Below are positions 23,001 through 30,168 of a stretch of DNA of 64,000 nt, piece by piece. Source of the DNA: Methanoregula sp. (lineage in GTDB: Archaea > Halobacteriota > Methanomicrobia > Methanomicrobiales > Methanospirillaceae). The notes under the pieces were generated by a model. The model had not been told where the DNA came from, searched no databases, and worked only from the letters and a program-made list of their open reading frames with translations. The translations under genes were made by a program, and so were the position numbers. Position 1 is the stretch's first letter. Each line of letters begins with the position of its first letter. The stretch lies in the NCBI RefSeq assembly GCF_028712425.1, contig NZ_JAQTQD010000001.1, positions 87,414 through 151,413 of the forward strand, given 5' to 3'.

Positions 23001-26000
23001 GGACTTGCCGTACGCAAGGATGGCATCCTCGGTCTTTCCCAGCTGCTGCAGGGCATCGCCTTTCCTCATCCAGATGTCGCAGAGTGCCGGGTTGATCTCA
23101 AGCGCCCGCGAGTACGCGCCAACCGCGTCCTGGATCTTGTTAAGGTCCATGAGGGCGTTCCCTTTCCGGATCCATGCATCGGTAAAACCGGAATTGATCT
23201 CCAAGGCCTTGCTGTAAGCCCCGATTGCTTCCTGTTTCAGCGACTGGCTTGCAAGGGCATCGCCTTTCTGCATCCAGACATCGATGAGTGTCGGGTTGAG
23301 AGAAAGGATCCGGTCATCTGTCTCGACAACCTCAGAAAAACGTTCGAGGACCATGAGCGAACGGGCCCGGGCTGTCATAGCATCGATATGTGTCGGGTTT
23401 CCGGCAAGGCACTTATCGAAGAGCGGGACGGCCTCAGCATGCTGACCAATGGCTGCAAGGGCAATTCCATGGTACAGGTATGCGTCAAGAAGCGATGGGT
23501 CGAGCTCCGTTGCGCGGGAAAACTCCGGGATCGCGTTTTTAAACTGCTTGTCCTGCAGGTATGCAAGCCCCAGGTAATAGTGGGTAGCAGGGTTGTCGGG
23601 ATCGCGTTTCAGGGCGCTTAAAAACGCCGTGATTGCTTCCGGGTAACGTTCGCGCTGGACAAGGGCTATCCCCTTGAAGTGGAATGCCTGACCCTGCGTG
23701 GGGTCAAGCGCAATCGCATTGTCGAACGCCCGGATCGCGTCATCGTACCGTTCGCGCCCGGCATAGGCCACGCCCAGGTAATAGGCGCCGGAAGCATTCT
23801 CCGGTTCGAGGGACTGGGCGCTTTCGAAAGCCTGGATGGCCTCATCGAAACGCTCCCGCTGGGTCAGGGCCAGGCCTTTCTGGTACAGGATCTTCGGGTC
23901 ATCGGGAGAGAGCTCCAGCGCCTGGTCGTATGAAACCACTGCCTCGAGAGGCTTGCCCAGTTTCAGGAGCGCGTTGCCCCGTTCGAAGAATGCCCGGGCG
24001 CACCGTCGGTTGATCTCAAGCGCCTTGTCAAAGGAGCGGACCGCCTCCTCGAACCTCCCGAGGGCAGAGAGGGCAAGACCCTTGTAGCACCAGCCGTACA
24101 CGTCCTTTGCATTCTCATCCAGCGCACGGTTGAGGGTACTGACAGCCTCATCGTGTCGTTCAAGGGTGAAGAGGACAATCCCCTTCCGCACGTGGGCCTC
24201 GGCAAGTTTCGGGTTCAGCGCGATTACCTTGTCAAACGCAGGGAGTGCTTCTTCCAGTTGGCCGATGTGCGCAAGCGAGATGCCCATGTACAGCCAGCCG
24301 TTGACAAGCGCCGGGTTCTGTTCGAGGGCCTCGTGGAATTCCTGCACTGCCTCCGCGTAGCGCAGGAGGTGGAAGAGGGCAATACCTTTTTCGTACCGGG
24401 CATTGGTATTTTCCGGTGAGATGGCGAGGACCGCATCGAACGCAACCACCGCTTCCATGAACCGGTTGAGCCGCCCGAGCGTCAGCCCGCGGTGGTAGAG
24501 CGAGAGCGTATGGGTCGGGTCGATAACTGCCGCCTGTTCGAACGCCGTGATTGCATCGGAAAACCGTTCCAGCTGGACAAGGGTCAGGCCCTTCTGGTAA
24601 TAGGCATTGACATACTTGGGATTGGTCGCAATTGCCTGGTCGAATGCCTGAAGTGCATCCCCGAATTTCCCGACCCGTATAAGAGCTGCGCCCTTATCGA
24701 ACGCTGCCTGGGCAAACCCGGGCTTTAATGCAAGGCTCTCGTCAAATGCTTCGATTGCTTCATCGAACCTGCCGATCTTCACCAGCTGCAGGCCTTTCTG
24801 GTGGAATGCCTTTGCATTATTCGGGTCGAACGCAACGGTCCGCTCGAACTCCTGCACGGCATCCTCGGTCCTGCCGAGTTTCGAGAGTGCAAACCCCTTG
24901 TGGTAGATGGCATCGGAAAGCCCCGGGTTGATCCGCAGGGCATGGTCGTACGATGCAACCGCCTCGGAAAAACGGCCCAGGCTCGCGTACGCAACGCCCT
25001 GCTGGAACGCGGCTGAAGCACACGATGGATCGACCTGAAGCGCTCCATCAAAAGATTCGATTGCTTCCTTGTTGCGTCCGAGACGCGCCTGTGCAATACC
25101 CCGGAAGTACAACGAGCCGGCATGGTTCTGCCCAAGAGCAAGGCGGCGGTTGAAGGACTCGAGCGCCTCCTCGTACCGGCTCAGGTTGACGCAGGCGATC
25201 CCGCGGCGGTACCACGCCTCCTTGTTCCCGGGCTCCGGCTCAAGGGTTGCATCGAAATCCTGCACCGCTTCCCGGTACTGCTTCAGCCGGTAATGCGCAA
25301 GCCCGCGGTGGTAGAGTGCCCCGGCATTTCCAGGATGGATCTCAAGGTTCCGGGTGAATGCCTCGACTGCATCGTCATTCTGCCGGGTCTCGACACCAGC
25401 AAGCCCGAGGTAGTACCATGCATCGGAGAGATCGGGATTGATCGCTGTGGCCTGCCGGAGGGCATCGAGTGCTTCATCATACCTGCCCAGCTTGAAGAGG
25501 GACATGCCCCGGATCGCCCAGATGTCCGCATGATCGGGTTCCTGCGCCAGAAATTTTTCTGCGGACTGGGCTGCAAATTCATTCTGGTCCTGCCTGGAGA
25601 GGATGAAACTCCGGTAATACCAGACCCAGATATCTTCGGGATCGAGTTCCGCGGCCCGGTTGAATGCCGACAGCGCATCGTCGAGGTTCCCGAGCTCGTA
25701 GAGCGAGATGCCCTTGTTGTAATATGCCCGTGCATATCCCGGCACGATCTCGATTGCCTTGTTGTGAGAATAGATGGCTTCCTGGTGCCGGCCAAGGTCC
25801 GCAAGGGCGATGCCCTTGTTGTAGTAGACCTTCGCGTGCCGCGGGTCGATCATCAGGGCATGGTCGTACGCGGAGATGGCATCCGTGAACCGGCCCAGTT
25901 CGTACAGGGCGATGCCTTTTAAGATCCATGCCTCGGCATTGTCGTACCGGATCGCAAGGAGGTGGTCGCAGGCCTCAAGGGCTTCCTCGTTCCTGCCGAT

Positions 26001-26258
26001 CTGCGCAAGCGTGGCAGCCTTGTTGTACCAGGCATTGGGATCGGACGGTTCGATGGAGACTGCCATGTCGTACGCGGCAATCGCGTCCTCGAACTTCCCG
26101 AGATCGTATAAAGCAATGCCCTTGAAATAGTGGGCCTTTGCAAGCCGGGGGTAAAGGGCAAGCCCCCGGTCGAACATGACAATGGCCTCCTCGTACCGGC
26201 CAAGGTCATAGAGTTCAATGCCCTGCCGCAACAATGCTTCTGCATCACTCTTGTTCAT
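14022..26258 (-). CDS. Giant protein of about 120 tandem tetratricopeptide repeats (4078 aa)
   Basis: One uninterrupted frame of 4078 residues, about 450 kDa. It has no signal peptide, no membrane helix and no other domain seen. From residue 6 to the end it is a chain of 34-residue TPR units on the pattern AWYxKGxALxxLGRYEEAxxAFDxALxxxP; 4078/34 gives about 120 units. Units are clearly related but not identical, for example KGIALYELGRFTDAISAYDH near the N terminus and KGNVLYDLGKYADAEQAYER near the C terminus. The last unit ends EEARICYEKGR. TPR solenoids bind peptides and proteins, so a cytoplasmic scaffold is likely. The ATG at 26258 has GGGGC about 11 bases before it. The gene has no co-directional partner close by: downstream is the convergent small TPR gene, upstream a hairpin-rich non-coding block. 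Confidence 0.9.
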   Translation of the reverse strand: MNKSDAEALLRQGIELYDLGRYEEAIVMFDRGLALYPRLAKAHYFKGIALYDLGKFEDAIAAYDMAVSIEPSDPNAWYNKAATLAQIGRNEEALEACDHLLAIRYDNAEAWILKGIALYELGRFTDAISAYDHALMIDPRHAKVYYNKGIALADLGRHQEAIYSHNKAIEIVPGYARAYYNKGISLYELGNLDDALSAFNRAAELDPEDIWVWYYRSFILSRQDQNEFAAQSAEKFLAQEPDHADIWAIRGMSLFKLGRYDEALDALRQATAINPDLSDAWYYLGLAGVETRQNDDAVEAFTRNLEIHPGNAGALYHRGLAHYRLKQYREAVQDFDATLEPEPGNKEAWYRRGIACVNLSRYEEALESFNRRLALGQNHAGSLYFRGIAQARLGRNKEAIESFDGALQVDPSCASAAFQQGVAYASLGRFSEAVASYDHALRINPGLSDAIYHKGFALSKLGRTEDAVQEFERTVAFDPNNAKAFHQKGLQLVKIGRFDEAIEAFDESLALKPGFAQAAFDKGAALIRVGKFGDALQAFDQAIATNPKYVNAYYQKGLTLVQLERFSDAITAFEQAAVIDPTHTLSLYHRGLTLGRLNRFMEAVVAFDAVLAISPENTNARYEKGIALFHLLRYAEAVQEFHEALEQNPALVNGWLYMGISLAHIGQLEEALPAFDKVIALNPKLAEAHVRKGIVLFTLERHDEAVSTLNRALDENAKDVYGWCYKGLALSALGRFEEAVRSFDKALEINRRCARAFFERGNALLKLGKPLEAVVSYDQALELSPDDPKILYQKGLALTQRERFDEAIQAFESAQSLEPENASGAYYLGVAYAGRERYDDAIRAFDNAIALDPTQGQAFHFKGIALVQRERYPEAITAFLSALKRDPDNPATHYYLGLAYLQDKQFKNAIPEFSRATELDPSLLDAYLYHGIALAAIGQHAEAVPLFDKCLAGNPTHIDAMTARARSLMVLERFSEVVETDDRILSLNPTLIDVWMQKGDALASQSLKQEAIGAYSKALEINSGFTDAWIRKGNALMDLNKIQDAVGAYSRALEINPALCDIWMRKGDALQQLGKTEDAILAYGKSLKIDPDNEPGWIRQGKAFFDLTRYQDAIDAFDNAISLNQRSIEAFWYKGLALEKVNRHEGAIHVFEILLEIDPKNGDAQFHKGLALAVLGDHRDAIGSFDKTLQILPDSAPAWYNKGKSLIEIGRYPDAIAALKRAIEIEPAYTEAFYYFGYALLKTGDYTGAIEAFDRNLARDGSNAPGHFNRGIALEKSRRFEEALESFDKSLIYDPGNALAFYHKGKVYADLGRHADAAFAFDKTLQLKPRYTDARLRMGIAEYNLGKFIEAIHDFDKTIADNANNLQAHYYKARALADLKRHEEAVEEYDLALRLDPDTADIHYHKGFSLMELSQYEKAIPEFERTEALTPANAMAFYLHGLALVRLERENDAIPVLDQSIALSPRYAPAQYQRGLALNSLGRYRESLESFDGALSADPQMSDAALQKAIALASIGRHADALGAADVAIAIRPELAQAWHRKGSALAELDRVPEALAAFDRAIEIDPANARSHFERGLTLARLGRHLEAIQAFDQSLSLIPNYVPAFYNKGLALMATGMQEEAVLSFNIALEILPDDPAVLYQKGLALMRLESYEDAISAFDAALAIDAQKTEYPYQKGLALAALGRHDEAEAAFSAALARDKDNQDALYHKGLSLAELGRFSEAIEDLTKTLERNQKIANAWLIQGFCLFAVERYSDALASYDKALELEAHNPHTWFYKGRACLNLGNDSDAVLAFEQAIKIVPDFGEAFHYMGLALFRQKKLAEAAVAFEEANRLMPDFPEAFQEKGRALFALGRYREAATAFEQVLAAVPRDLHATYGLARSLDLLGSAKEAIPVYARVNRIAPDCERAFLYKGFAHRDVREYEEAVVAFNRVIEINPANTGAWHEKGKALVVLEKYAQALEAFDGYLKQKPDDPEILYAKGLSLVKLDRFEDALAAFTNAIDKGMNTPAVHTEQALCFLKLGRDEEVILSADRALALDAGETRALLAKGESLARLGRHEEAVVAFEGVIARDAENDRARRGRGISLVQLRRYEDAVIELDHALENDATNAELLTCKGYSLYRLARYKETVEYLGKALKRKAKDRTVLLFRGKAYLRLGRWEDAYGMFDRLTAVDPKHVKGWYYKGQALAAKDLYEDALSAFETTLSLEEPCAVAWYHKGRALSSLAKHADAVAAFDRALELQPDMRDAAYHKGFALAALNRHEDAVAAFDAAASLGVDNGELWYCRGTSLMQLARWQEALDSFNKTIALVPDNAPAWLNKGLSLQKLNYHAAAAEAFEKTSALDPMSVSAAFGRGQSLAELGRDEEAIAAFTRTLELDSTRYEAAYLRGYAYLRLAKHTEAVSSFDYTIQYAPDHAQAHYRKGLALQAQGKYEKAIRSYKQALTHDGSITDAVYQTGLSYESLGRNEQALKTFDRILETFPERPDVLFHKGRALFRLLRYEEALAAIDASLAIENNDLTVWELKGRTLYELGRYEESLEAYDRALALNPDSITCWYLKGRSLSDLARYEEAIPCFDRVIGVDETCAGAWLRKGSSLLSLGKFAPAIEALTRSLDLKPENANGWYDRGIALAEMKQFEDAVASYDRAIAINRKYANAWYDKGVALVHLGRDTDAIQAFENTTAIDPRFMNAFYDKGLALARLGEHTDAVSAFDGALAINGSFVPTLCQKGLSLFSLQQYEEAASSLGAALDLDPGIFDAWYHQGLAYRHLGNAPEAIASFNQAIRLDPHSFAAHYEKGLVLSSQEQWEAAVTELRTAIECDRERKEAHYALGLALFALVQYADARDAFTAAAALDAGYTDAHYYEGLSSECLTQYPEAVSSFDRTIAVVPDHAMAWYHKGLALEHLENDEEAMEAFEQARRTEPDNPAILLSLGKVRSRLGQFEMAIRVYDHALSLVPSDGEFLLEKGIALAHLERHEEAEVVFAQSADRLPDRFEPPFLRGLSLMLIGRYDDAVLSFGKALALNETDPDIWYHKAISLFHLGRAEEAVPAFDKVLELRPDDAEAFLGRGRAYYSLKSFDRAIESFDRVIGYLPQHAAAWHEKGMALYDLRRYEEAIAAFDKALEEDGGNHDALYYSALAYAALGKDAEAVESFERLLALAPDNATAWYEDGLALSRLKRHKDAIHAFDQAIRVRPDYFDAHEMRARSFDSLDDPKETIDAYNRALALQPMHVPSLHRKGVALIRLERYEEAIKIFDRALEIDPACSDAVYDKGRALSALGMYREAVKTYDKLLGTDAGNAEVFYDKGIALAHLGRHDDAIVAFNKALDLDPGSAQAAYHKGLSLATTGRHPDAIEAFDRVIERQPGSVEGWVHRGLSLFALGKYNDAVESYVRAIAIDPSNAEAWYFKGSAIFASGGYEDAIEAFNKALEFRPDYVSAYNDKGRSLFHMGMFREAVIAFDNALALQQKNVDALYHKGTSLLRLEQYDEAIQAFDLALKIRPNHAHLWTGKGIALSSLGKDQDAVRFFTKALGIDSKDARAAYHLGVSYLKLGKYHEAIRYFEAALAQKPACVEANYQKGRALAMLGMHNDAITAYDKALAGKEDLAEAWLYRGISQASLNQYDRAIQDYDHALGLRPEYAPAHLFRGITLIHLSRHDQAVEAFNKALTVEPEYPEALFYKGLALLEQKRYAEAIPVFDQALAVNSRYSEAWHNKGVALARTGQHEEAIAAFNTALGIRSDYAEALFERGRSLVYTGMFREAIASFDKVLVLAPGNAGAHFEKGRALIALGNHADAITAFDRAIDINPSCWQALAGKGRAEAYQGNYDGAITALDHALEIMPKKAILHDQKGLAYAALEQYRDAVQSYDRALEIEPLARVFAHKGIALAELGMYRDAIEAFDKAIEYDGNLAEAWMGKGNVLYDLGKYADAEQAYERGLALDPENTEAWTRQGMVLSAQQKFEEALEHYDRALMIDPTFSIAYFTRGSALIAMKRYQDAVEAFDAMLQIQPDFVDAYIHKGRALQELELYQDALAVFKHALEIDPMRKECWNDIGDILEKIGKHEEARICYEKGR

Positions 26259-26340
26259 ATACTATTTGCCCCGGATGAAATCTGGCGATCGGTATTCTGT
26301 TATTGTGCGCCTTTTTTACTGACGCAAATCCTGTTAAAGA

Positions 26341-26350
26341 TTTTATAAAG
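26341..26350 (-). promoter_or_regulatory. Probable TATA box of the giant TPR gene
   Basis: On the minus strand the sequence CTTTATAAAA lies about 85-90 bases upstream of the start codon at 26258. Transcription would start near 26315, giving a leader of about 55 bases. Confidence 0.4.
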
Positions 26351-26501
26351 ACCACATATACCCTTTCCGGTATTTACTATGGTACAATACTGTTGGTTTG
26401 CCAGAGTTTTTATACTCAATCCGTATTAAGGGCGGCGGGAACGATCTGGTCTGCTCATGATAAAACTCTCGCACCATGGGGAAAATGCGGGCGAAATATC
26501 A

Positions 26502-26897
26502 GCTCTGTAGAATTCATTCTGGTTTTCATACTCAGTGGATTTGTATGAGTGAAATCCCCTTCTTCGGTTCTTTGTTCCGTTGAACTCATCAAAAATAAGA
26601 TGGGGGCTGATGCCCCCATACCCCACATTGAGACGTATGCCGCTGCCAAAGTCGAAGGCTGATGCCTTCTCCAGGTAATCCTCGCTGATGCGACGATTAC
26701 CTCCCCGAAGGGCGAGTCGAAGGTATCATTTCTCCACAGCCTGCGACTGTCCCCGCGGCGGCATTAATTCCCTGTTCGGATCGTGGCATTTTTCCTTTAC
26801 CGATAGTACCGAGGCATCTCCTGCATACCCACCGCATCAAACGCTGCGCTGGCGCTAAGGGGGCGATCATAACAGGAAGAATAGGATTCTACAGAAC
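26502..26897. repeat. Possible MITE-like element with imperfect terminal inverted repeats
   Basis: The left end GCTCTGTAGAATTC (26502-26515) and right end GGATTCTACAGAAC (26884-26897) are inverted repeats matching at 12 of 14 positions. The left end shares its first eleven bases with the perfect terminal repeat of the element at 30169-30624. The inside is non-coding and carries hairpins. No transposase gene is present. I treat it as a degenerate member of the same family. Confidence 0.45.
26600..26701. repeat. Three consecutive hairpins with identical TGAT loops
   Basis: ATGGGGGC-TGAT-GCCCCCAT at 26600-26619; GAAGGC-TGAT-GCCTTC at 26654-26669; and a 12-bp stem around TGAT at 26674-26701 with one mismatch. 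The stems differ completely in sequence but the loop is the same each time. A fourth, weaker hairpin with loop GAAG follows at 26701-26716. Confidence 0.7.
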
Positions 26898-27023
26898 AGA
26901 TTTCTTGGTGATACGCTGTCCCCGGTCATGCTCCACGGGGCAAGCCCCGACGAGGCGGCGAGCGCCCGTGGCTCCATCGTAATCAATCAAAGATTATTAT
27001 GGGGAATTTTATAAAGCCAAAAA

Positions 27024-28256
27024 TCAGGAGCGATCCATATCCCGGATCACCCGGGCGAGCCGCTCGATGCCGGCCCGGATCTTCTCGGGCGACGAGTTGG
27101 AGAAGTTGAGCCGCAGCGTGTCTTTTCCGCCGCCGTCCGTGTAGAATGGTGTGCCGGGCAGGACCGCTACATTTTCTTTAAGCGCCCGCTCGAAGACTTC
27201 CATTGAAGAGATCCCTTCCGGCAGCGTAACCCAGACAAACATGCCGCCCTGCGGCGTCGTGAACCGGACTGACACCGGCATCAGTTCCTTCATGAGGCTG
27301 ACCATCAGTTCTGCCTGGGCCTTGTACCGCGCCTGGATAATGCGGATCTTTGCATCGATATCCTCATGCGTGAGGTACTCGTACGCGATCCGCTGCGAGA
27401 GGTAATTGGAGTGGAGATCCGACGCCTGTTTTGCAATAACGAGCTGCTCCATGATGGCCGGCGGTGCGACAACCCAACCCATCCGTATGCCCGGGGCAAG
27501 GATCTTGGAGAACGATCCGGTGATGATGGTCTGCTCCGGAAGGTACTGCCGGAACGATGGCAGCGATTTCCCGGCAAAATTCAGTTCGCCATAGGCATCG
27601 TCCTCGACCAGCAGTGTGTCTTTTCCACGGAGCAGTTCTGCGATATCCTGTCTCCGCTGCTCCGAGTACGTGACCCCTGATGGATTCTGCGAGTTCGGGA
27701 CGCCATAGAAGAACCGGATCGGGTGTGCTTTCAGTTCATGAGCGAACTGCGCCGGGTCCAGACCATCATCATGGAGCAGGATTGGGTGGAAGACCGGTTC
27801 GTACAGCGAGAATGCCTGGATTGCTCCAAGATACCCGGGCCGCTCGATGGCCACATGGTCACCGGCACTGATGAGGACTTTTCCGATCAGGTCAAGGCAC
27901 TGCTGCGATCCGTTCGTGATCAGGATCTCGTCCGGAGAGATCTCGAGGCCTAGGCGTTTTTTGTACCGGTCCGCAATGAACTGCCGGAGGGGCCGGTAGC
28001 CTTCAGTGGTCGAGTACTGCAGCGCCGCCCGGCCATCGTCTTTCAGTACGGCAGCCGTTGCCCGGGCTACGCCATCGACATCGATAAGCTCCGGGTTCGG
28101 AAGGCCGCCGGCAAACGAGATGATGCGGGGATCTTCGGTCACCTTGAGGATCTCACGGATGAAGGACTTGGGCGTCTTTGCCATCCGCGCTGCAAACGTG
28201 TACTTATAGCCAGAGGACGCTTTGGCCCCGGCCTTTGACAATGTCTGCTGACTCAT
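27024..28256 (-). CDS. PLP-dependent class I/II aminotransferase
   Basis: A 410-residue fold type I aminotransferase of the LysN/MocR-like group, which includes 2-aminoadipate and aromatic or branched-chain aminotransferases. Motifs: FAGGLPNPEL near the N terminus, NGSQQCLDL in the PLP-phosphate region, GVPNSQNPSG, DDAYGEL, the Schiff-base lysine in GSFSKILAPGIRMGW, and RLNFSN with the substrate-binding Arg near the C terminus. The first about 30 residues are basic and variable. The start is well supported by AGGTGAACC before ATG on the minus strand. The substrate cannot be told from sequence alone, and no amino-acid pathway genes are adjacent. Confidence 0.88.
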   Translation of the reverse strand: MSQQTLSKAGAKASSGYKYTFAARMAKTPKSFIREILKVTEDPRIISFAGGLPNPELIDVDGVARATAAVLKDDGRAALQYSTTEGYRPLRQFIADRYKKRLGLEISPDEILITNGSQQCLDLIGKVLISAGDHVAIERPGYLGAIQAFSLYEPVFHPILLHDDGLDPAQFAHELKAHPIRFFYGVPNSQNPSGVTYSEQRRQDIAELLRGKDTLLVEDDAYGELNFAGKSLPSFRQYLPEQTIITGSFSKILAPGIRMGWVVAPPAIMEQLVIAKQASDLHSNYLSQRIAYEYLTHEDIDAKIRIIQARYKAQAELMVSLMKELMPVSVRFTTPQGGMFVWVTLPEGISSMEVFERALKENVAVLPGTPFYTDGGGKDTLRLNFSNSSPEKIRAGIERLARVIRDMDRS

Positions 28257-28515
28257 GGTTCACCTGATTTGTGCGGATAAACTTGGAGGGGGTGGTGGAT
28301 AAAGTGATCCGTAACGGGAAGGACTGGAGAAATAGTTTTAGAAAAAAAAAATTTAAAAACTTCCGAAATGATTTTTTTAATTTTTTTATGAACGCAAAAT
28401 TTTCCAAAAAAAAATTTTGATATTCCAGAACATTTTCCGGATGCATCGCAGGACCGGATCACTTTCACGCTGCGCCCGGCCCGCGTTCAAATATCTATTC
28501 GCCAATCTCCTGCTC

Positions 28516-28692
28516 ATGATGATGGATATGGCAAGACCAACAATTGCATCGGCCTATGATTACCAGCGCCTTGACCGGATCCGGGAAAAATTTTATCAAG
28601 TGTTCGGACGCGAATGTACACTTCGGGACGATGTTTTACTAAAGAGGTACAACCTGTCGCCGGATGGCGAGCTGATCATGTTCATCCGGTGA
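28516..28692 (+). CDS. Small hypothetical protein
   Basis: A 58-codon frame starting MMMDMARPTIAS and ending SPDGELIMFIR. Its composition is protein-like (amphipathic stretch DYQRLDRIREKFYQVFGREC), and the GC content of the frame is higher than in the surrounding AT-rich DNA. Four in-frame ATG codons lie close together (28516, 28519, 28522 and 28528); the true start may be 28528. The frame is open further upstream to 28417, but that part is AT-rich leader. Function unknown. Confidence 0.45.
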   Translation: MMMDMARPTIASAYDYQRLDRIREKFYQVFGRECTLRDDVLLKRYNLSPDGELIMFIR

Positions 28693-29179
28693 GGTCTAAA
28701 ACAACCCCCGGTCACTCAGATTACCGACGGAGAAATACTCATTTTCCCAAAAAGGTCACAATGCGCTCCGGACAGCCCCGGGACACCCGGATCAGATTAA
28801 GTCCATCAACCTTCCCAAAAGGCTGTACAAAAGGGACTAAAAAGACATGTTTTTGGGGCTGTATTCTATCGATTTTTGCTCATCCGGGGCTGAATATACG
28901 ATATCTGAAAATAATTGGCAGGTAAATCTGCGAATTCGACATGTTGGATCGATAAAACCAGGGAAACGGAGCACGTATTGGCCCTGGATTGGAGGCGCCC
29001 GATTCAGGATGCTGAAAAAATGGGCTCTTCCCCATATGATTCCCGTCCGGGGATACACCACCACAATAAACCTGATAAATTGGTTCCTGTACCTTCGCAT
29101 TATAGAGAGAAGAATCACAATAATCCAAAGAAAAATACAGGAAAGTATTCGAACGTGAAACAATATTAAAATCAAAAAG
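28693..29179. other. Gap without a recognised gene
   Basis: Nearly 490 bases of mixed composition. Open frames of about 100 codons exist on both strands (28847-29158 plus, 28837-29175 minus), but their translations have unbalanced composition and no ribosome site, and they overlap one another. On the minus strand a TCTTTTTGATTTT tract directly follows the tRNA gene and probably ends its transcript. Confidence 0.5.
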
Positions 29180-29253
29180 AGCCTATGCCGAGATTTGAAC
29201 TCGGGACTTCCTCCTTACCAAGGAGGCACACTGCCGGGCTGTGTCACATAGGC
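29180..29253 (-). tRNA. tRNA-Thr (anticodon GGT)
   Basis: The minus strand folds into a complete cloverleaf of 74 nt. Acceptor GCCTATG pairs with CATAGGC; the D stem is ACAC/GTGT with loop AGCCCGGCA; the anticodon stem CCTCC/GGAGG carries loop TTGGTAA, giving anticodon GGT; a five-base variable loop follows; the T arm is CCGAG-TTCAAAT-CTCGG. The discriminator base is U73, as usual for archaeal tRNA-Thr. CCA is not encoded. A T-rich terminator follows. A possible TATA element (GTTTTATA on the minus strand, about 29314-29321) lies 60 bases upstream. Confidence 0.95.
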
Positions 29254-29397
29254 ATACAACATCCGACGAAAGAAGCTCCCGCACGGACTGCCTAACTACG
29301 TTGTGGTTACTCCCTATAAAACATTGCGGAGATGGCGGCACGGGAAATCGGGAGAATATCGTCGATTCTCCGACCGGATTGCAGGTTCTGGCGGGCA

Positions 29398-30108
29398 CTA
29401 CAGCGCATTGAGCCGGTCGATGCTCTTCTGCACGTCCTCGAATTTTTCGACCTCGATGATCGGCTCGATACCGGACTTCTTCACTGCGTTCATGACAATG
29501 GAAAAATCGATCGACCCGTCGCCAACCGCCATATGCGAATCGGCATCTCCACAATTGTCGTGCAGGTGGTAATGCGCTGCAGGGTATTCGAGGAACTCGT
29601 CAAGGCAGTGCATCTGGTGCGCATGCCCGACATCGAGCGCGAACAGGGAGTTTCCAATGAGCGGGAGTTCGTCCGGCACTTTTAAGAGAAAGTATTCCCA
29701 GTTTCCCATGTTCTCGATATAGAACGGGACCGAGAGGTCAGTCGAGAGGACAGTGAGGTCGTCAATTGACCGCTCCAGCTGCCGGCAGGCCTTGTCCCGT
29801 TCCTCGGCCCACGCAAAATAGCCCGGGTGGACGACGATGCCTGCATTGACTTCAGCTGCGATCTTCATGCACTGGGCCATCACCTCAACGCTTGCCCTGC
29901 GGATCGGTTCGAGCAGGCTCGCGATATTCGTGCCCCGGCAGGGCGTGTGGATGGAGAAGTGGTGGTTATAGGAGAGCAGCGGTTCAGCGGAGTGCAGGTA
30001 ATGGAGCCCCTCGTCCATCACCTCAATCCGGTCGGTAAATTCGGAGATCTGTTCCAGCGCCTTTTCGAGTGGCAGCTTGTGGAGACAGAATGTTGAAACT
30101 CCGAACAT
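29398..30108 (-). CDS. Sugar phosphate isomerase/epimerase-like TIM barrel protein
   Basis: A 236-residue protein of the xylose isomerase-like/AP endonuclease 2 superfamily. Likely metal ligands follow the family order: HTPCRGTN, VVHPGYFAW, IENMGNW (Glu), LDVGHAHQ (Asp and His), YHLHDN (His) and IIEVEKF (Glu near the C terminus). These proteins use a divalent metal for sugar isomerisation or phosphodiester cleavage. The exact reaction cannot be read from the sequence. The gene lies alone between the tRNA and the hairpin element, which begins about 60 bp upstream of its start codon. Confidence 0.8.
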   Translation of the reverse strand: MFGVSTFCLHKLPLEKALEQISEFTDRIEVMDEGLHYLHSAEPLLSYNHHFSIHTPCRGTNIASLLEPIRRASVEVMAQCMKIAAEVNAGIVVHPGYFAWAEERDKACRQLERSIDDLTVLSTDLSVPFYIENMGNWEYFLLKVPDELPLIGNSLFALDVGHAHQMHCLDEFLEYPAAHYHLHDNCGDADSHMAVGDGSIDFSIVMNAVKKSGIEPIIEVEKFEDVQKSIDRLNAL

Positions 30109-30168
30109 GATGAGTGATCACGCGGCAACGGACATAAAATAAGCGGGTTGGAGTTTTGAAAAAAATGA

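Larger units (their letters stand above)
26259..27023. other. Non-coding block rich in hairpins
   Basis: About 765 bases between the giant TPR gene and the aminotransferase, both on the minus strand. It has no plausible gene. It contains an imperfect inverted-repeat-bounded segment (26502-26897), a run of hairpins with TGAT loops (26600-26701), and a further set of GC-rich palindromes at 26920-26978. The last set includes CGGGGC-AA-GCCCCG and a 20-bp block shared in inverted orientation with the element at 30169. Confidence 0.6.

Noticed and set aside
28837-29175. Overlapping frames of about 100 codons on both strands before the tRNA gene
   Set aside because: Both cannot be coding, the compositions are odd, no start signals are seen, and one runs toward the tRNA.
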